NCBI GenBank assembly: GCA_013360825.1
Contig: JABWAY010000152.1
Span: 1-9,466, forward strand
Length of the DNA stretch: 9,466 bases
Origin: Candidatus Brocadiia bacterium
GTDB taxonomy: Bacteria > Planctomycetota > MHYJ01 > WSZJ01
Direction of reading: 5' to 3'
Under the pieces are notes generated by a model that ran no database searches, was not told where the DNA came from, and worked only from the letters and a program-made list of their open reading frames with translations. Positions 1 through 6,693 of this stretch are shown one piece after another. The position numbers and the translations under genes were made by a program. The first letter of the stretch is position 1. The number at the start of each line of letters is the position of its first letter.

Positions 1-293
1 TGGCGCTCGCCGTCGCCGCCGGCGCGCCCGCCTTCGGCTTCTCCCTCGCGCGCTGGACCGACGCCGCCTTCCCGTACTGGGATTCGCTCATCACGGTCCT
101 CTCCCTCGCCGCGCAGACCGCGCTGTCCCGCAAGTGGCTCGATGCCTGGGTGCTCTGGATCGCCGTCGACGCCATCGCCATCCCGGTCTACGCCGCGCGG
201 GGCCTCTGGTTCGCCGCCGCGCTCTACGCCGTCTTCCTCGTCATGGCCGTCGGGGGGCTGGGAACCTGGTGGAAAGCGCTTCACACGGCCTGA
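1..293 (+). CDS. pnuC: PnuC-type nicotinamide riboside transporter, C-terminal part (5' end outside window)
   Basis: The frame is open from the left edge (first whole codon at position 3) to a TGA at 291-293, giving the last 96 residues of a membrane protein. The visible part contains DSLITVLSLAAQTALSRKWL, then the pattern W-x-x-W-x-x-V-D (WVLWIAVD) and two further hydrophobic stretches ending in a short basic tail. This order is characteristic of the C-terminal half of PnuC, a facilitator that brings nicotinamide riboside across the inner membrane, where phosphorylation traps it. The next gene encodes exactly that kinase and overlaps this one by 25 bp, which strongly supports the call. The N-terminal half, promoter and start are not in the window. 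A related vitamin transporter of the Pnu family (such as PnuT for thiamine) is possible in principle, but the nadR partner argues for nicotinamide riboside. Confidence 0.9.
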   Translation, partial: ALAVAAGAPAFGFSLARWTDAAFPYWDSLITVLSLAAQTALSRKWLDAWVLWIAVDAIAIPVYAARGLWFAAALYAVFLVMAVGGLGTWWKALHTA

Positions 294-1294
294 TCCTCGG
301 GAAATTCCTCCCGCCGCATCTCGGCCACCTCCGGCTCGTGCGGGCGGCGATGGAGACGGTCCGGCGCGTCACGATCGTCATCGGGGCGCTGCCGACGGAG
401 CCGATTCCCGGGCGGCTGCGGCTGGAATGGATGCGGGAGCTCTGTCCGGGGGCGCGGGTGGAGCTCCTGGACGAGCCGATGCCCCGGGAGCCGCGGGACC
501 ACCCGGAGTTCTGGGAGCTTTGGACGCGGGCGCTTCGCAGGTTCGTCCCGTCCGGCCTGACGCACGTGTTCACGAGCGAGGACTACGGCGACGAGCTGGC
601 CGCGCGGCTCGGCGCCCGGCATGTCTGCGTCGACCGGGCCCGCGCGGACGTGCCGGTTTCGGGGACGGCGATCCGGAAGGACCCGTGGGGGCTCGGGCGG
701 TATCTCCCGGCGGTGGTGAGGGCGCATTTCGTGAAGCGCGTGGTGCTGACGGGGGCGGAGTCGACGGGGAAGTCGACGCTGGCGCGGCAGCTGGCGGAGC
801 GGTTCTCGACGGAGTGGGTTCCGGAATTCGCGCGGGGGTATCTGGAGGCGCGGGGGAGGTTCGTGCAGGAGGGGGATCTGGGGCCGATCGCGGCCGGGCA
901 GATTGCGGCGGAGAACGAGGCGGCGCGGCGGGCGAACCGGGTGTTGTTCGTCGACACGGACCTGCACGCGACGGTGATCTACGGGATTCACTATCTGGGG
1001 CGCTGTCCGTCGTGGATCGCCCGCCTGGCGCGCCGGCGGACGGCCGACCTGCGGCTGCTCTGCGCCCCCGACATTCCCTTCGAGCCCGACTGGCAGCGGC
1101 CGGCGCCGCACCGGAGGGAGTTTTTCCACGCGTGGTTCCGTGGGAGGCTGGAGGCGGACGGGTGCGCGTACACGGAGGTCCGGGGGGTCGGGGCGGGGCG
1201 GCTGGACGGGGCGGCCGCGGAAGTCGCCGCCCGGTTCGCTATCGACGACCCCGGTTCTCCCAGACCTGGATCCCGTTCGCCCGCCGGCCGCTGA
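269..1294 (+). CDS. nadR: NadR-like bifunctional NMN adenylyltransferase / ribosylnicotinamide kinase
   Basis: This cytoplasmic enzyme has two domains (341 aa). Residues 1 to about 155 form the nucleotidyltransferase that makes NAD from NMN and ATP: GKFLPPHLGH holds the HxGH motif (H17, H20), and SGTAIR (131-136) is the matching C-terminal motif. Residues from about 157 form the P-loop kinase that phosphorylates nicotinamide riboside: Walker A GAESTGKST (162-170), the substrate-side VPEFARGYLE (184-193) and an acidic strand VDTDLH (228-233). The helix-turn-helix repressor domain of enterobacterial NadR is absent, so this copy should be purely enzymatic. I chose GTG at 269 because it sits just before the first conserved strand; upstream in-frame codons run antiparallel to clear pnuC coding. 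Overlap with pnuC implies translational coupling. The last ~20 residues are poorly conserved in character and lie over the end of the convergent gene. Confidence 0.93.
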   Translation: MESASHGLILGKFLPPHLGHLRLVRAAMETVRRVTIVIGALPTEPIPGRLRLEWMRELCPGARVELLDEPMPREPRDHPEFWELWTRALRRFVPSGLTHVFTSEDYGDELAARLGARHVCVDRARADVPVSGTAIRKDPWGLGRYLPAVVRAHFVKRVVLTGAESTGKSTLARQLAERFSTEWVPEFARGYLEARGRFVQEGDLGPIAAGQIAAENEAARRANRVLFVDTDLHATVIYGIHYLGRCPSWIARLARRRTADLRLLCAPDIPFEPDWQRPAPHRREFFHAWFRGRLEADGCAYTEVRGVGAGRLDGAAAEVAARFAIDDPGSPRPGSRSPAGR

Positions 1295-2873
1295 CGCCGA
1301 AGAGGAGGCGGCCGGTGACGAGGTCGGGGTCGCCGTCGCCGTCGAGGTCCCCGGCGGCCACGGAGATCATGTGGTCCGGGGCGCCGTCGACGTCGTGGCG
1401 GGTGAAGCCCATGCTGCCGTCGTTCTCGTACCAGAGGAGTCCGCGCGCGCCGGGGGCCTCCCAGTCTCCGAACATCACGGCGACGGCGACGTCGAGGTCT
1501 CCGTCGCGGTCCAGGTCGGCGGCCGTGGCGCGGTAGGCGCCGTAGCAGCGGCCGATTTCGCGCCATGCGAATTCGAGCCCGCCGAGGTTCTCCAGCCACT
1601 GGACGCCGTGGTACGGCTTCGACATCCCTGTGGGGTCGTCCAGCGAGTCGCCGTTCGAAAACAGGCAGTCGAGGTCGCCGTCGCCGTCGAGGTCGACCAT
1701 CTCCAGTCCCGAGCATCCGTAGAGCGGGTTTCCCGCGGACCAGAGTTTTCGCGTCTCGAATCCCCGGGCTCCGTTCCGGTAGAACACGATCTCCTCGTTC
1801 TCCTGCGCCAGGATCGCCACGATGTCGAGCCGGCCGTCGCCGTCGAGGTCGACGACGGGGACATGGATCGCGCCGGGGCGCTCGTCGAGCCGGATCAGTT
1901 CGTACCCGGTTCCGTCGTTCCGGAGCCACCCGACGAACCCGGTCATCCGCCAGCCGAAGCAGGCGACGGCCCAGTCCAGGTCCCCGTCCCCGTCCAGGTC
2001 GGCCGGCTGGATGTCGGCCAGCCTCGGGACGTCCCGGAGGATGTCGCTCCGCCGCCACGTCCCCGGGCCGTCGTTGTACAGGATCGTCGCATACCCCGCC
2101 GCGTCGTCGGTCGGGATCAGGCTCCCGACCCCCGCCACCGCCACATCCAGGTCGCCGTCCCCGTCCGCGTCCACCACGGCGGTATGACCCGCACTCGGCA
2201 GAATCGCCAGGATCTCCTCCTTCCAGCCCTCCGCGGACTTCCGGAGCCACACGACAGTCTGCGCCTGGGCATCGCAGGCCAGGATGTCGGGGACGCCGTC
2301 GCGGTCGAGATCGACGACCGCGACGTTCGTGATCCGCGGATCCGCATCCCGGGCCCGCCCCGCCGACGCCGCGTTCCACGCGACAGGGTCCGCGACCGGG
2401 CCGTCCGGGAGCGGGAGGAACCCGGTCGGGCTGTGCTCGTAGTAGAACGCCGCCGCCGCTTCCATCTCCTCCCGCCCCAGCGGCGCCCGCCGGCGCAGGA
2501 CCGCCAGGCGCATCATGTCCTCGATCACCGGCCTCCAGCGTCCCCGGGGGAGGATCGTCGGCGAGGGGACCGCGTGGCAGGAGCCGCAGGTGCTCTGAAG
2601 TGACGCGGGAGCGAGCGCGAGGAGGCGTTCGGAGCCGTCTCCGAAGCGCCAGCCTGTGGTGCGGCGGTCTTCGCCGGGCGGGGGATGCGGGACGACGGGA
2701 GGGTCTTCTTCCGGCGGCGGATGTCCCGGCGTTCCTCCGTCCGTGGAGACCTGCTGCGGCCTCGGTTTCGGCGGCGCCGCGCGGCGCTCCGCCCGCGCCC
2801 CCCAGAGGGCGATGCCGAGTCCTGCCGCCATCAGCACCGAGAGCGCCGCCACCGCCCGCATGCGCGCACTCAT
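1239..2873 (-). CDS. Membrane-anchored cytochrome c-motif protein with seven-blade FG-GAP/VCBS propeller
   Basis: The protein has 544 aa. Residues 6-26 are a hydrophobic segment after a basic start, acting as signal anchor or uncleaved signal. Residues 33-70 are a Pro-rich linker. At 96-100 there is a single heme c attachment site, CGSCH, followed by a helical stretch with M120/M121 as possible axial ligands. From 188 on come seven calcium-loop motifs of the DxDxDGxxD type, at residues 188, 235, 292, 342, 394, 453 and 509, spaced 47-59 residues apart. Each is preceded by a hydrophobic strand, as expected for the seven blades of a beta-propeller (FG-GAP/VCBS type). The protein should be exported, with the heme and propeller in the periplasm. 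Its partner and reaction are unknown. ATG at 2873 overlaps the stop of the upstream phosphoesterase (ATGA), and M5 is an alternative start. Proteins of this build are familiar from Planctomycetota and Verrucomicrobiota. Confidence 0.9.
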   Translation of the reverse strand: MSARMRAVAALSVLMAAGLGIALWGARAERRAAPPKPRPQQVSTDGGTPGHPPPEEDPPVVPHPPPGEDRRTTGWRFGDGSERLLALAPASLQSTCGSCHAVPSPTILPRGRWRPVIEDMMRLAVLRRRAPLGREEMEAAAAFYYEHSPTGFLPLPDGPVADPVAWNAASAGRARDADPRITNVAVVDLDRDGVPDILACDAQAQTVVWLRKSAEGWKEEILAILPSAGHTAVVDADGDGDLDVAVAGVGSLIPTDDAAGYATILYNDGPGTWRRSDILRDVPRLADIQPADLDGDGDLDWAVACFGWRMTGFVGWLRNDGTGYELIRLDERPGAIHVPVVDLDGDGRLDIVAILAQENEEIVFYRNGARGFETRKLWSAGNPLYGCSGLEMVDLDGDGDLDCLFSNGDSLDDPTGMSKPYHGVQWLENLGGLEFAWREIGRCYGAYRATAADLDRDGDLDVAVAVMFGDWEAPGARGLLWYENDGSMGFTRHDVDGAPDHMISVAAGDLDGDGDPDLVTGRLLFGVSGRRANGIQVWENRGRR

Positions 2874-3619
2874 CGGCCGTGCGCCAGGCGGTCCACCAGA
2901 GGGTCCGCAAACCCGGCGTCCCGCATCCGGTTCTGGGCCCCCCCCACGTCGTAGGCCACCCGGCGGAATTCCAGCACGTCCTCCCCCGAGTCGTAGAGCG
3001 CCCACGCCGCCTTCGCGCACCGGTCCCGCGGCTGCCCCACGCTCCCGGGGTTCACCAGGTACGTCTTCGAGTCCGCCAGCTGGATCACCTGCACGTCCGG
3101 CTTCTCCTCGAACTTCGACTCCACCGCCGTCGCCGTCGCCAGCGCCGGGATGTGCGTGTGCCCGAAAAAGCAGACATGCACTTCCGGCATCGTCATCCGG
3201 AGGAACAGCACGCTCTCCTGCACCGCCTCCCAGGTCAGCAGGTACTCGTCCTCGTTCCGCGGCGACCCGTGCACGAACAGCAGGCCGTCCTCCGTCGCGA
3301 TCTGGAGCGGCATCCGTTTCATCTCTTCCAGCTGCGCAGGCTTCATCCGTTTCGCCGAGTAGTCGATCGTGAAGCGTTTGTCGTCGCGGCTGACGGAGGC
3401 CATGGAGGTGACGCCGGTGACGTAGCGTTCGTGGTTCCCGACGATCCCGCGCGCGCCGGCGTCGCGGACGAGGTCCCAGCACTCGACCGGGCTGGCGCCG
3501 TAGCCCACGATGTCGCCGAGGTGGACGATCCGGTCCGGCTTCGCCGCCCGGACCTGCGCCAGGACCGCCTCGAGCGCTTCGAGGTTGCCGTGCACGTCGC
3601 CGAGGATCGCGTATTTCAA
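2870..3619 (-). CDS. Calcineurin-like metallophosphoesterase (YfcE/MJ0936-like)
   Basis: A compact 249-aa cytoplasmic protein with the full metal-binding set of the calcineurin-like phosphoesterase fold: GDVHGN (D8, H10), GDIVGYG (D36), GNHE (N62, H63), VHGS (H117) and GHTH (H154, H156), then PGSVGQPRD (191-199). The last motif is typical of the small YfcE/MJ0936 branch, which hydrolyses phosphodiesters with two bound metal ions. The true substrate cannot be read from sequence. The start is TTG at 3617-3619, directly before KYAILGDVHGN; it overlaps the nadK stop as TTGA, and there is no good ribosome-binding site, so translation is probably coupled to nadK. The stop overlaps the start of the next gene by the same arrangement. 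No signal peptide is present, so it is unlikely to act directly on the exported partner downstream. Confidence 0.93.
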   Translation of the reverse strand: MKYAILGDVHGNLEALEAVLAQVRAAKPDRIVHLGDIVGYGASPVECWDLVRDAGARGIVGNHERYVTGVTSMASVSRDDKRFTIDYSAKRMKPAQLEEMKRMPLQIATEDGLLFVHGSPRNEDEYLLTWEAVQESVLFLRMTMPEVHVCFFGHTHIPALATATAVESKFEEKPDVQVIQLADSKTYLVNPGSVGQPRDRCAKAAWALYDSGEDVLEFRRVAYDVGGAQNRMRDAGFADPLVDRLAHGR

Positions 3620-4470
3620 CGGAGGCGGTCCGTGAAGGCGCCGCCGAAGCCCATCTTGTCGCGGAGGGCGCTGTTCCAGGAGAGGGACCCGGATTCGACG
3701 AGGCGGAACGGTTTCGGGGCGCGGCGGATGGTCAGGGTATCGCCCTCTTCGATGGGGAGGACTTCCTGGCCGTCGACGGTGAGCATGACGTCGCCGTTCT
3801 TCTTCGCGAGCCGGATCCGGACGGCGCGGTCGGCGGGGAGGACCATGGGGCGGATCGCGAGGGCGTGGGGGCAGACGGGGGTGACCAGGATCGCCTCGAT
3901 TTCGGGGTGGACGATCGGCCCGCCGGCGGACAGGGAGTGGGCGGTGGAGCCGGAGGGGGTGGCGAGGATCAGGCCGTCGCCGCTGACGAGCGTGAGCGGG
4001 TCGTCGCCGACCGTGAGGGCGAGGTGGACCATCCGGGACACCGACCCGCGCGCGATCACCGCGTCGTTGAGCGCCAGGGCGCTTCGCGTCGCCCCGTCGC
4101 GGCCGCGGATGGAGACCTCGATCATCATGCGGTCGCTGGTGCGGAGGGGGCGGCGGAGGAGGCGGCCGAGGGTCTCCCGGAAAGCGTCGAGGGGGACGTC
4201 GGCGAGGAATCCGAGGCGGCCGGTGTTCACGCCGAGAACGGGGACGGGGTTCCCTCCGAGCCGGCGCGCGAGGGAGAGGATCGAGCCGTCGCCGCCGAAG
4301 ATCACGGCGAGGTCGGCCCGGACGCGCGACAGGTCCGCGGTGCCGTCGGTGTCGCGGGTGACGACGTCGAAGCGCCGTGCGAGCCAGGGCGCGTGGAGTG
4401 TGAGGGCTGCGGCGCTGCGCTCCTTGCGGGAGTCGCCGACGAGGATCAGGCGATGGGTGCGGGGAGGCAT
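3616..4470 (-). CDS. nadK: NAD kinase (ATP/polyphosphate-NAD kinase)
   Basis: This enzyme makes NADP from NAD and a phosphate donor in the cytoplasm. It has 284 aa, the usual length. The diagnostic motifs are in order: GGDGS (59-63), NTGRLGFL (82-89), ALNDAVIARG (133-142), and the glycine-rich SGDGLILATPSGSTAHSLS (163-181), followed by SAGGP. After that come TPVCPHALAIRP (197-208) and DGQ (233-235). The common family forms are TPTGSTAY and LNE; here they read TPSGSTAH and LND, both conservative. The ATG at 4470 gives the expected N-terminal beta strand (LILVGDS). No clear Shine-Dalgarno precedes it, and a promoter-like pair sits almost on the start, so the transcript may be nearly leaderless. 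A 73-bp gap separates it from dxs upstream; the downstream phosphoesterase overlaps it by 4 bases. dxs next to nadK is a recurrent bacterial neighbourhood. Confidence 0.97.
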   Translation of the reverse strand: MPPRTHRLILVGDSRKERSAAALTLHAPWLARRFDVVTRDTDGTADLSRVRADLAVIFGGDGSILSLARRLGGNPVPVLGVNTGRLGFLADVPLDAFRETLGRLLRRPLRTSDRMMIEVSIRGRDGATRSALALNDAVIARGSVSRMVHLALTVGDDPLTLVSGDGLILATPSGSTAHSLSAGGPIVHPEIEAILVTPVCPHALAIRPMVLPADRAVRIRLAKKNGDVMLTVDGQEVLPIEEGDTLTIRRAPKPFRLVESGSLSWNSALRDKMGFGGAFTDRLR

Positions 4471-4478
4471 CCGGGGTC

Positions 4479-4507
4479 AGGATACCGCGCCGGGGCGGTT
4501 CCGTCAG
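4479..4507 (-). promoter_or_regulatory. nadK: Possible promoter for nadK, almost leaderless
   Basis: Read on the minus strand, CTGACG (4507-4502) and TATCCT (4484-4479) are separated by exactly 17 bases; each matches the sigma-70 consensus at 4 of 6 positions. Transcription would begin about 4472, only a couple of bases before the nadK ATG at 4470. That would explain the lack of a ribosome-binding site. The match may be chance, since the gene could also be read through from dxs. Confidence 0.35.
4480..4502 (-). other. GC-rich imperfect hairpin between dxs and nadK
   Basis: The minus strand reads GGA-ACCGC-CCCGGC-GCGGT-A-TCC: a 5-bp perfect stem (ACCGC/GCGGT) around a 6-base loop, extended by GGA/TCC across a one-base bulge. 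No T-run follows, so it is not a standard intrinsic terminator of dxs, and it overlaps the promoter-like pair of nadK. It may attenuate read-through or may only reflect high GC content. Confidence 0.3.
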
Positions 4508-4543
4508 GAATCCAGGGGGGAGGGAGGGGGCCGGCGGGCGGTC

Positions 4544-6493
4544 TCAGGGCGCCCCGGCCCCGGGGGCCCGGGTTCCCTGCGCCATCCGGAGGGCGGACCG
4601 CGCGATCCCCGCCGCGTCGAGCCCGAGGACCTCCATCAGCTTCTGGCGCGTCCCGTGCTCGATGAACCGGTCGGGGATGCCGAGCCGGGCGATCCTCCGC
4701 GCATCCGCGCCGCACCGCTGCGCCGCCTCCAGGACCGCGGACCCGAATCCCGCCTCGAGGACATGATCCTCGACCGTCAGGACGAACGGCAGGTCCGCCG
4801 TGAGCCGGCCGACCATCTCCTCGTCCACCGGCTTCGCGAAACGCGCGTTGACGACGGTGAGTTCGACTCCCTGATCCGCGCACTGCCGGGCCGCGTCCAG
4901 CGCCGGGTAGACCATCGCCCCGTAGGCCAGGATCGCCCCGTGCCGGCCCTCGCGCACCGTCTCGGCCTCCCCCGCGCGGATCGGCTTCCCGAAGATCACG
5001 GTCTCCCCGTCCGGGACGTTCGCCCGCGGGTACCGGATCGCGACGGGGGAGTCCTGCTGGAGCGCCCATTCCATCATCCGGAACAGCTCATGGCCGTCCT
5101 TGGGAGCGGCGACGACCATCCCGGGGAAGCAGCGGAGGTAGGCGATGTCGAACACGCCGTGGTGCGTCGGGCCGTCGTCCCCCGCGATCCCCCCGCGGTC
5201 CAGGCAGAACAGCACCGGGTGCCGGTTCAGGCAGACCTCGTGCATGATCTGGTCGAAGGCGCGCTGCAGGAACGTCGAATAAATCGCCGCGATCGGGCGG
5301 TTCCCGGCGAGCGCGAGCCCCGAACAGAACGCGACCGCGTGCTGCTCGCAGATCCCGACGTCGTAGTACCGCTCCGGGACCTCCTTCTCGTACTTCGACA
5401 GCCCCGTCCCGTCCGGCATCGCGGCGTTCACCGCGATCACCCGACGGTCCTTCCGCGCCAGCTCGATCGCGCACTCGGCGAACACCTGCGTCCACGTCTT
5501 CGACGGCCGGGGCGGCTGCGGCGGATCGATCTTGCAGGACTCCGCCGGGGCCGGCGACGGGGTCGCCAGGCGGAGCGTCGGCGCGGAACCGACCTTCGCC
5601 GCATGCGCCCGCTGATGGTCCGTCTCCGCCCCCTGGTGCCCGTGCCCCTTCTCCGTCAGCACATGCAGCAGCACCGGCCGGGTGATCGACCGGACCGACT
5701 GAAGCGCCTGCTCGACCGCCGGGAGATCGTGTCCGTCCACCGGCCCGAAATACTCGAAGCCCAGCTCCTCGAAGAGGTTCACGCCGCGGATCGTGTGCTT
5801 CACCGCGTGCGCCGCGGTCTCGATCGCCTTTTCGACCGGCACGCCGAAGAGCGGCAGCCGCTCCAGCAGCGAACGGATCTCGCTCTTCGCCTCCCGGTAC
5901 GCCGGGGCGGACCGGATCCTGTCGAGGTAGCGGGAGAGGGCCCCGACGGTCTGGGAAATCGACCACCGGTTGTCGTTGAGGACCACGAGCAGGTTTTTCC
6001 GGAGCCACCCGGCGTTGTTCAGTCCTTCGTATGCGACGCCGCTGGTCATGGACCCGTCGCCGACCACCGCGACGACCTTGCGCGTCCGTCCGGCGTGCTG
6101 GTCCCCGGCGAGGATCCCGAGCGCGGTCGAGACCGCCGTCCCCGCGTGTCCGAACTTGTAGACGTCGTACGGGCTCTCTTCCGGGCAGGTAAAGCCCGAC
6201 AGCCCCCCGTACTGCCGGAGCGTCGAGAACCGGTCCCGCCGCCCCGTGATCAGCTTGTGCGGGTAGACCTGGTGCGACACGTCCCAGACGAGGCGGTCGT
6301 CGGCGAAATTCCAGGTCCGGTGAAGCGCGAGGGTCAGTTCGACGACGCCGAGGGCCGATCCGAGGTGCCCTCCCGTGCGGTGCGTGACCAGCTCGACCTC
6401 ATCGCGGATTTCGTGCGCGAGCTGCCGGAGCTGGTCTGCGGTGAGAGGCTTGAGATCCGCGGGGGACTGGATGGTGTCGAGCAGACGCGGCAC
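4544..6493 (-). CDS. dxs: 1-deoxy-D-xylulose-5-phosphate synthase
   Basis: Thiamine-diphosphate enzyme that joins pyruvate and glyceraldehyde 3-phosphate in the first step of the MEP isoprenoid pathway, also feeding thiamine and pyridoxal synthesis. It has 649 aa, slightly longer than usual. N-terminal substrate region: THRTGGHLGSALGVVEL (37-53) and WDVSHQVYPHK (70-80). ThDP/Mg site: GDGSMTSG (145-152) to LNDN (172-175). Central domain: DVGICEQHAV (378-387) with the catalytic Glu383, and DGPTHHG (440-446). The C-terminal domain runs from about 515. The linker at about 301-332 is Pro/Ala-rich, and the usual YHG before it reads AHA (296-298). GTG at 6493 was chosen because AGGAGG lies 10 bases upstream; codons further upstream to 6640 give a Pro/Arg-rich, non-conserved extension. 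First gene of the leftward run, followed after 73 bp by nadK. Confidence 0.97.
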   Translation of the reverse strand: MPRLLDTIQSPADLKPLTADQLRQLAHEIRDEVELVTHRTGGHLGSALGVVELTLALHRTWNFADDRLVWDVSHQVYPHKLITGRRDRFSTLRQYGGLSGFTCPEESPYDVYKFGHAGTAVSTALGILAGDQHAGRTRKVVAVVGDGSMTSGVAYEGLNNAGWLRKNLLVVLNDNRWSISQTVGALSRYLDRIRSAPAYREAKSEIRSLLERLPLFGVPVEKAIETAAHAVKHTIRGVNLFEELGFEYFGPVDGHDLPAVEQALQSVRSITRPVLLHVLTEKGHGHQGAETDHQRAHAAKVGSAPTLRLATPSPAPAESCKIDPPQPPRPSKTWTQVFAECAIELARKDRRVIAVNAAMPDGTGLSKYEKEVPERYYDVGICEQHAVAFCSGLALAGNRPIAAIYSTFLQRAFDQIMHEVCLNRHPVLFCLDRGGIAGDDGPTHHGVFDIAYLRCFPGMVVAAPKDGHELFRMMEWALQQDSPVAIRYPRANVPDGETVIFGKPIRAGEAETVREGRHGAILAYGAMVYPALDAARQCADQGVELTVVNARFAKPVDEEMVGRLTADLPFVLTVEDHVLEAGFGSAVLEAAQRCGADARRIARLGIPDRFIEHGTRQKLMEVLGLDAAGIARSALRMAQGTRAPGAGAP

Positions 6494-6502
6494 GGGTCGG
6501 AT

Positions 6503-6509
6503 CCCTCCT
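6503..6509 (-). promoter_or_regulatory. dxs: Ribosome-binding site of dxs (decides GTG start)
   Basis: The minus strand reads AGGAGGG, GATCCGACCC-type spacer, then GTG at 6493. A strong anti-16S match about 10 bases before the GTG makes this the likely start rather than any codon in the longer open frame upstream. Confidence 0.75.
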
Positions 6510-6532
6510 GGGTGCGGGGTGCTGGGGCGGCC

Positions 6533-6561
6533 ATCGTAACGGGGAAGTCCGGGGAGCGGAA
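6533..6561 (-). promoter_or_regulatory. dxs: Weak candidate promoter for dxs
   Basis: On the minus strand TACGAT (6538-6533) matches the -10 consensus at 4 of 6 positions. TTCCGC (6561-6556) lies 17 bases upstream and keeps only the leading TT of the -35. Transcription would begin near 6526 and leave a leader of about 33 bases that includes the strong ribosome-binding site. Position and leader length fit well; the -35 is poor. Confidence 0.3.
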
Positions 6562-6587
6562 GGGTGCGCGGCAGGCTCCTCCCGGCC

Positions 6588-6615
6588 GGGCCCCGGCCTG
6601 CCCGGACCGGGGCTC
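6588..6615. other. Strong GC hairpin between the divergent dxs and permease genes
   Basis: GGGCCCCGG (6588-6596) pairs with CCGGGGCTC (6607-6615), giving a 9-bp stem with one G-U pair around a 10-base loop. It lies between the two candidate divergent promoters and outside both predicted transcripts, so if functional it would act as DNA (a protein site) rather than as RNA. High GC content makes chance pairing likely. Confidence 0.3.
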
Positions 6616-6693
6616 CGGGGAGGGCAGCCAGTTCCTTCACCCCGGCGACCGGACCTGCTACGCTCCGTCCCAGTCACCTTCGAGGTCCGGACC
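6602..6693 (+). repeat. Three copies of CCGGACC in the divergent control region
   Basis: CCGGACC occurs at 6602-6608, 6649-6655 and 6687-6693. The third copy is half of a perfect 10-bp palindrome, GGTCCGGACC (6684-6693), followed by a second small palindrome GCGGTCCGC (6703-6711). The second copy lies inside the spacer of the candidate permease promoter, and the third just downstream of it. This looks like possible operator half-sites, but the region is so GC-rich that confidence is low. Confidence 0.3.
6636..6664 (+). promoter_or_regulatory. Candidate promoter for the KimA-like permease
   Basis: TTCACC (6636-6641), a 17-base spacer, and TACGCT (6659-6664) resemble a sigma-70 promoter: 4 of 6 matches in the -35 and 3 of 6 in the -10. 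Transcription would begin near 6671, about 50 bases before the proposed permease start. If real, it rules out the upstream in-frame GTG at 6564 as the start. The rest of the 226-bp gap between dxs and the permease (6494-6719) shows no gene. Confidence 0.35.

Noticed and set aside
1300..2350. Repeated CGTCGCCGTCGAGGTC-like DNA resembling a repeat array
   Set aside because: The units are imperfect, at irregular distances of about 140-180 bp, and in frame with the calcium-loop codons of the propeller blades; this is protein repetition, not CRISPR.
1140..2603. A + strand open frame with repeated VAVAVEV-like segments
   Set aside because: The repeats are the reverse complement of the DLDGDGD calcium-loop codons of the propeller gene, not an independent repeat protein.
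2874..3482. A 203-residue N-terminal extension of the propeller gene
   Set aside because: It is another reading frame of the phosphoesterase; the ATG at 2873 directly precedes a proper hydrophobic anchor.
6494..6640. N-terminal extension of dxs
   Set aside because: The 49 extra residues are Pro/Arg/Gly-rich and unlike Dxs, while a strong AGGAGG stands in front of GTG 6493.
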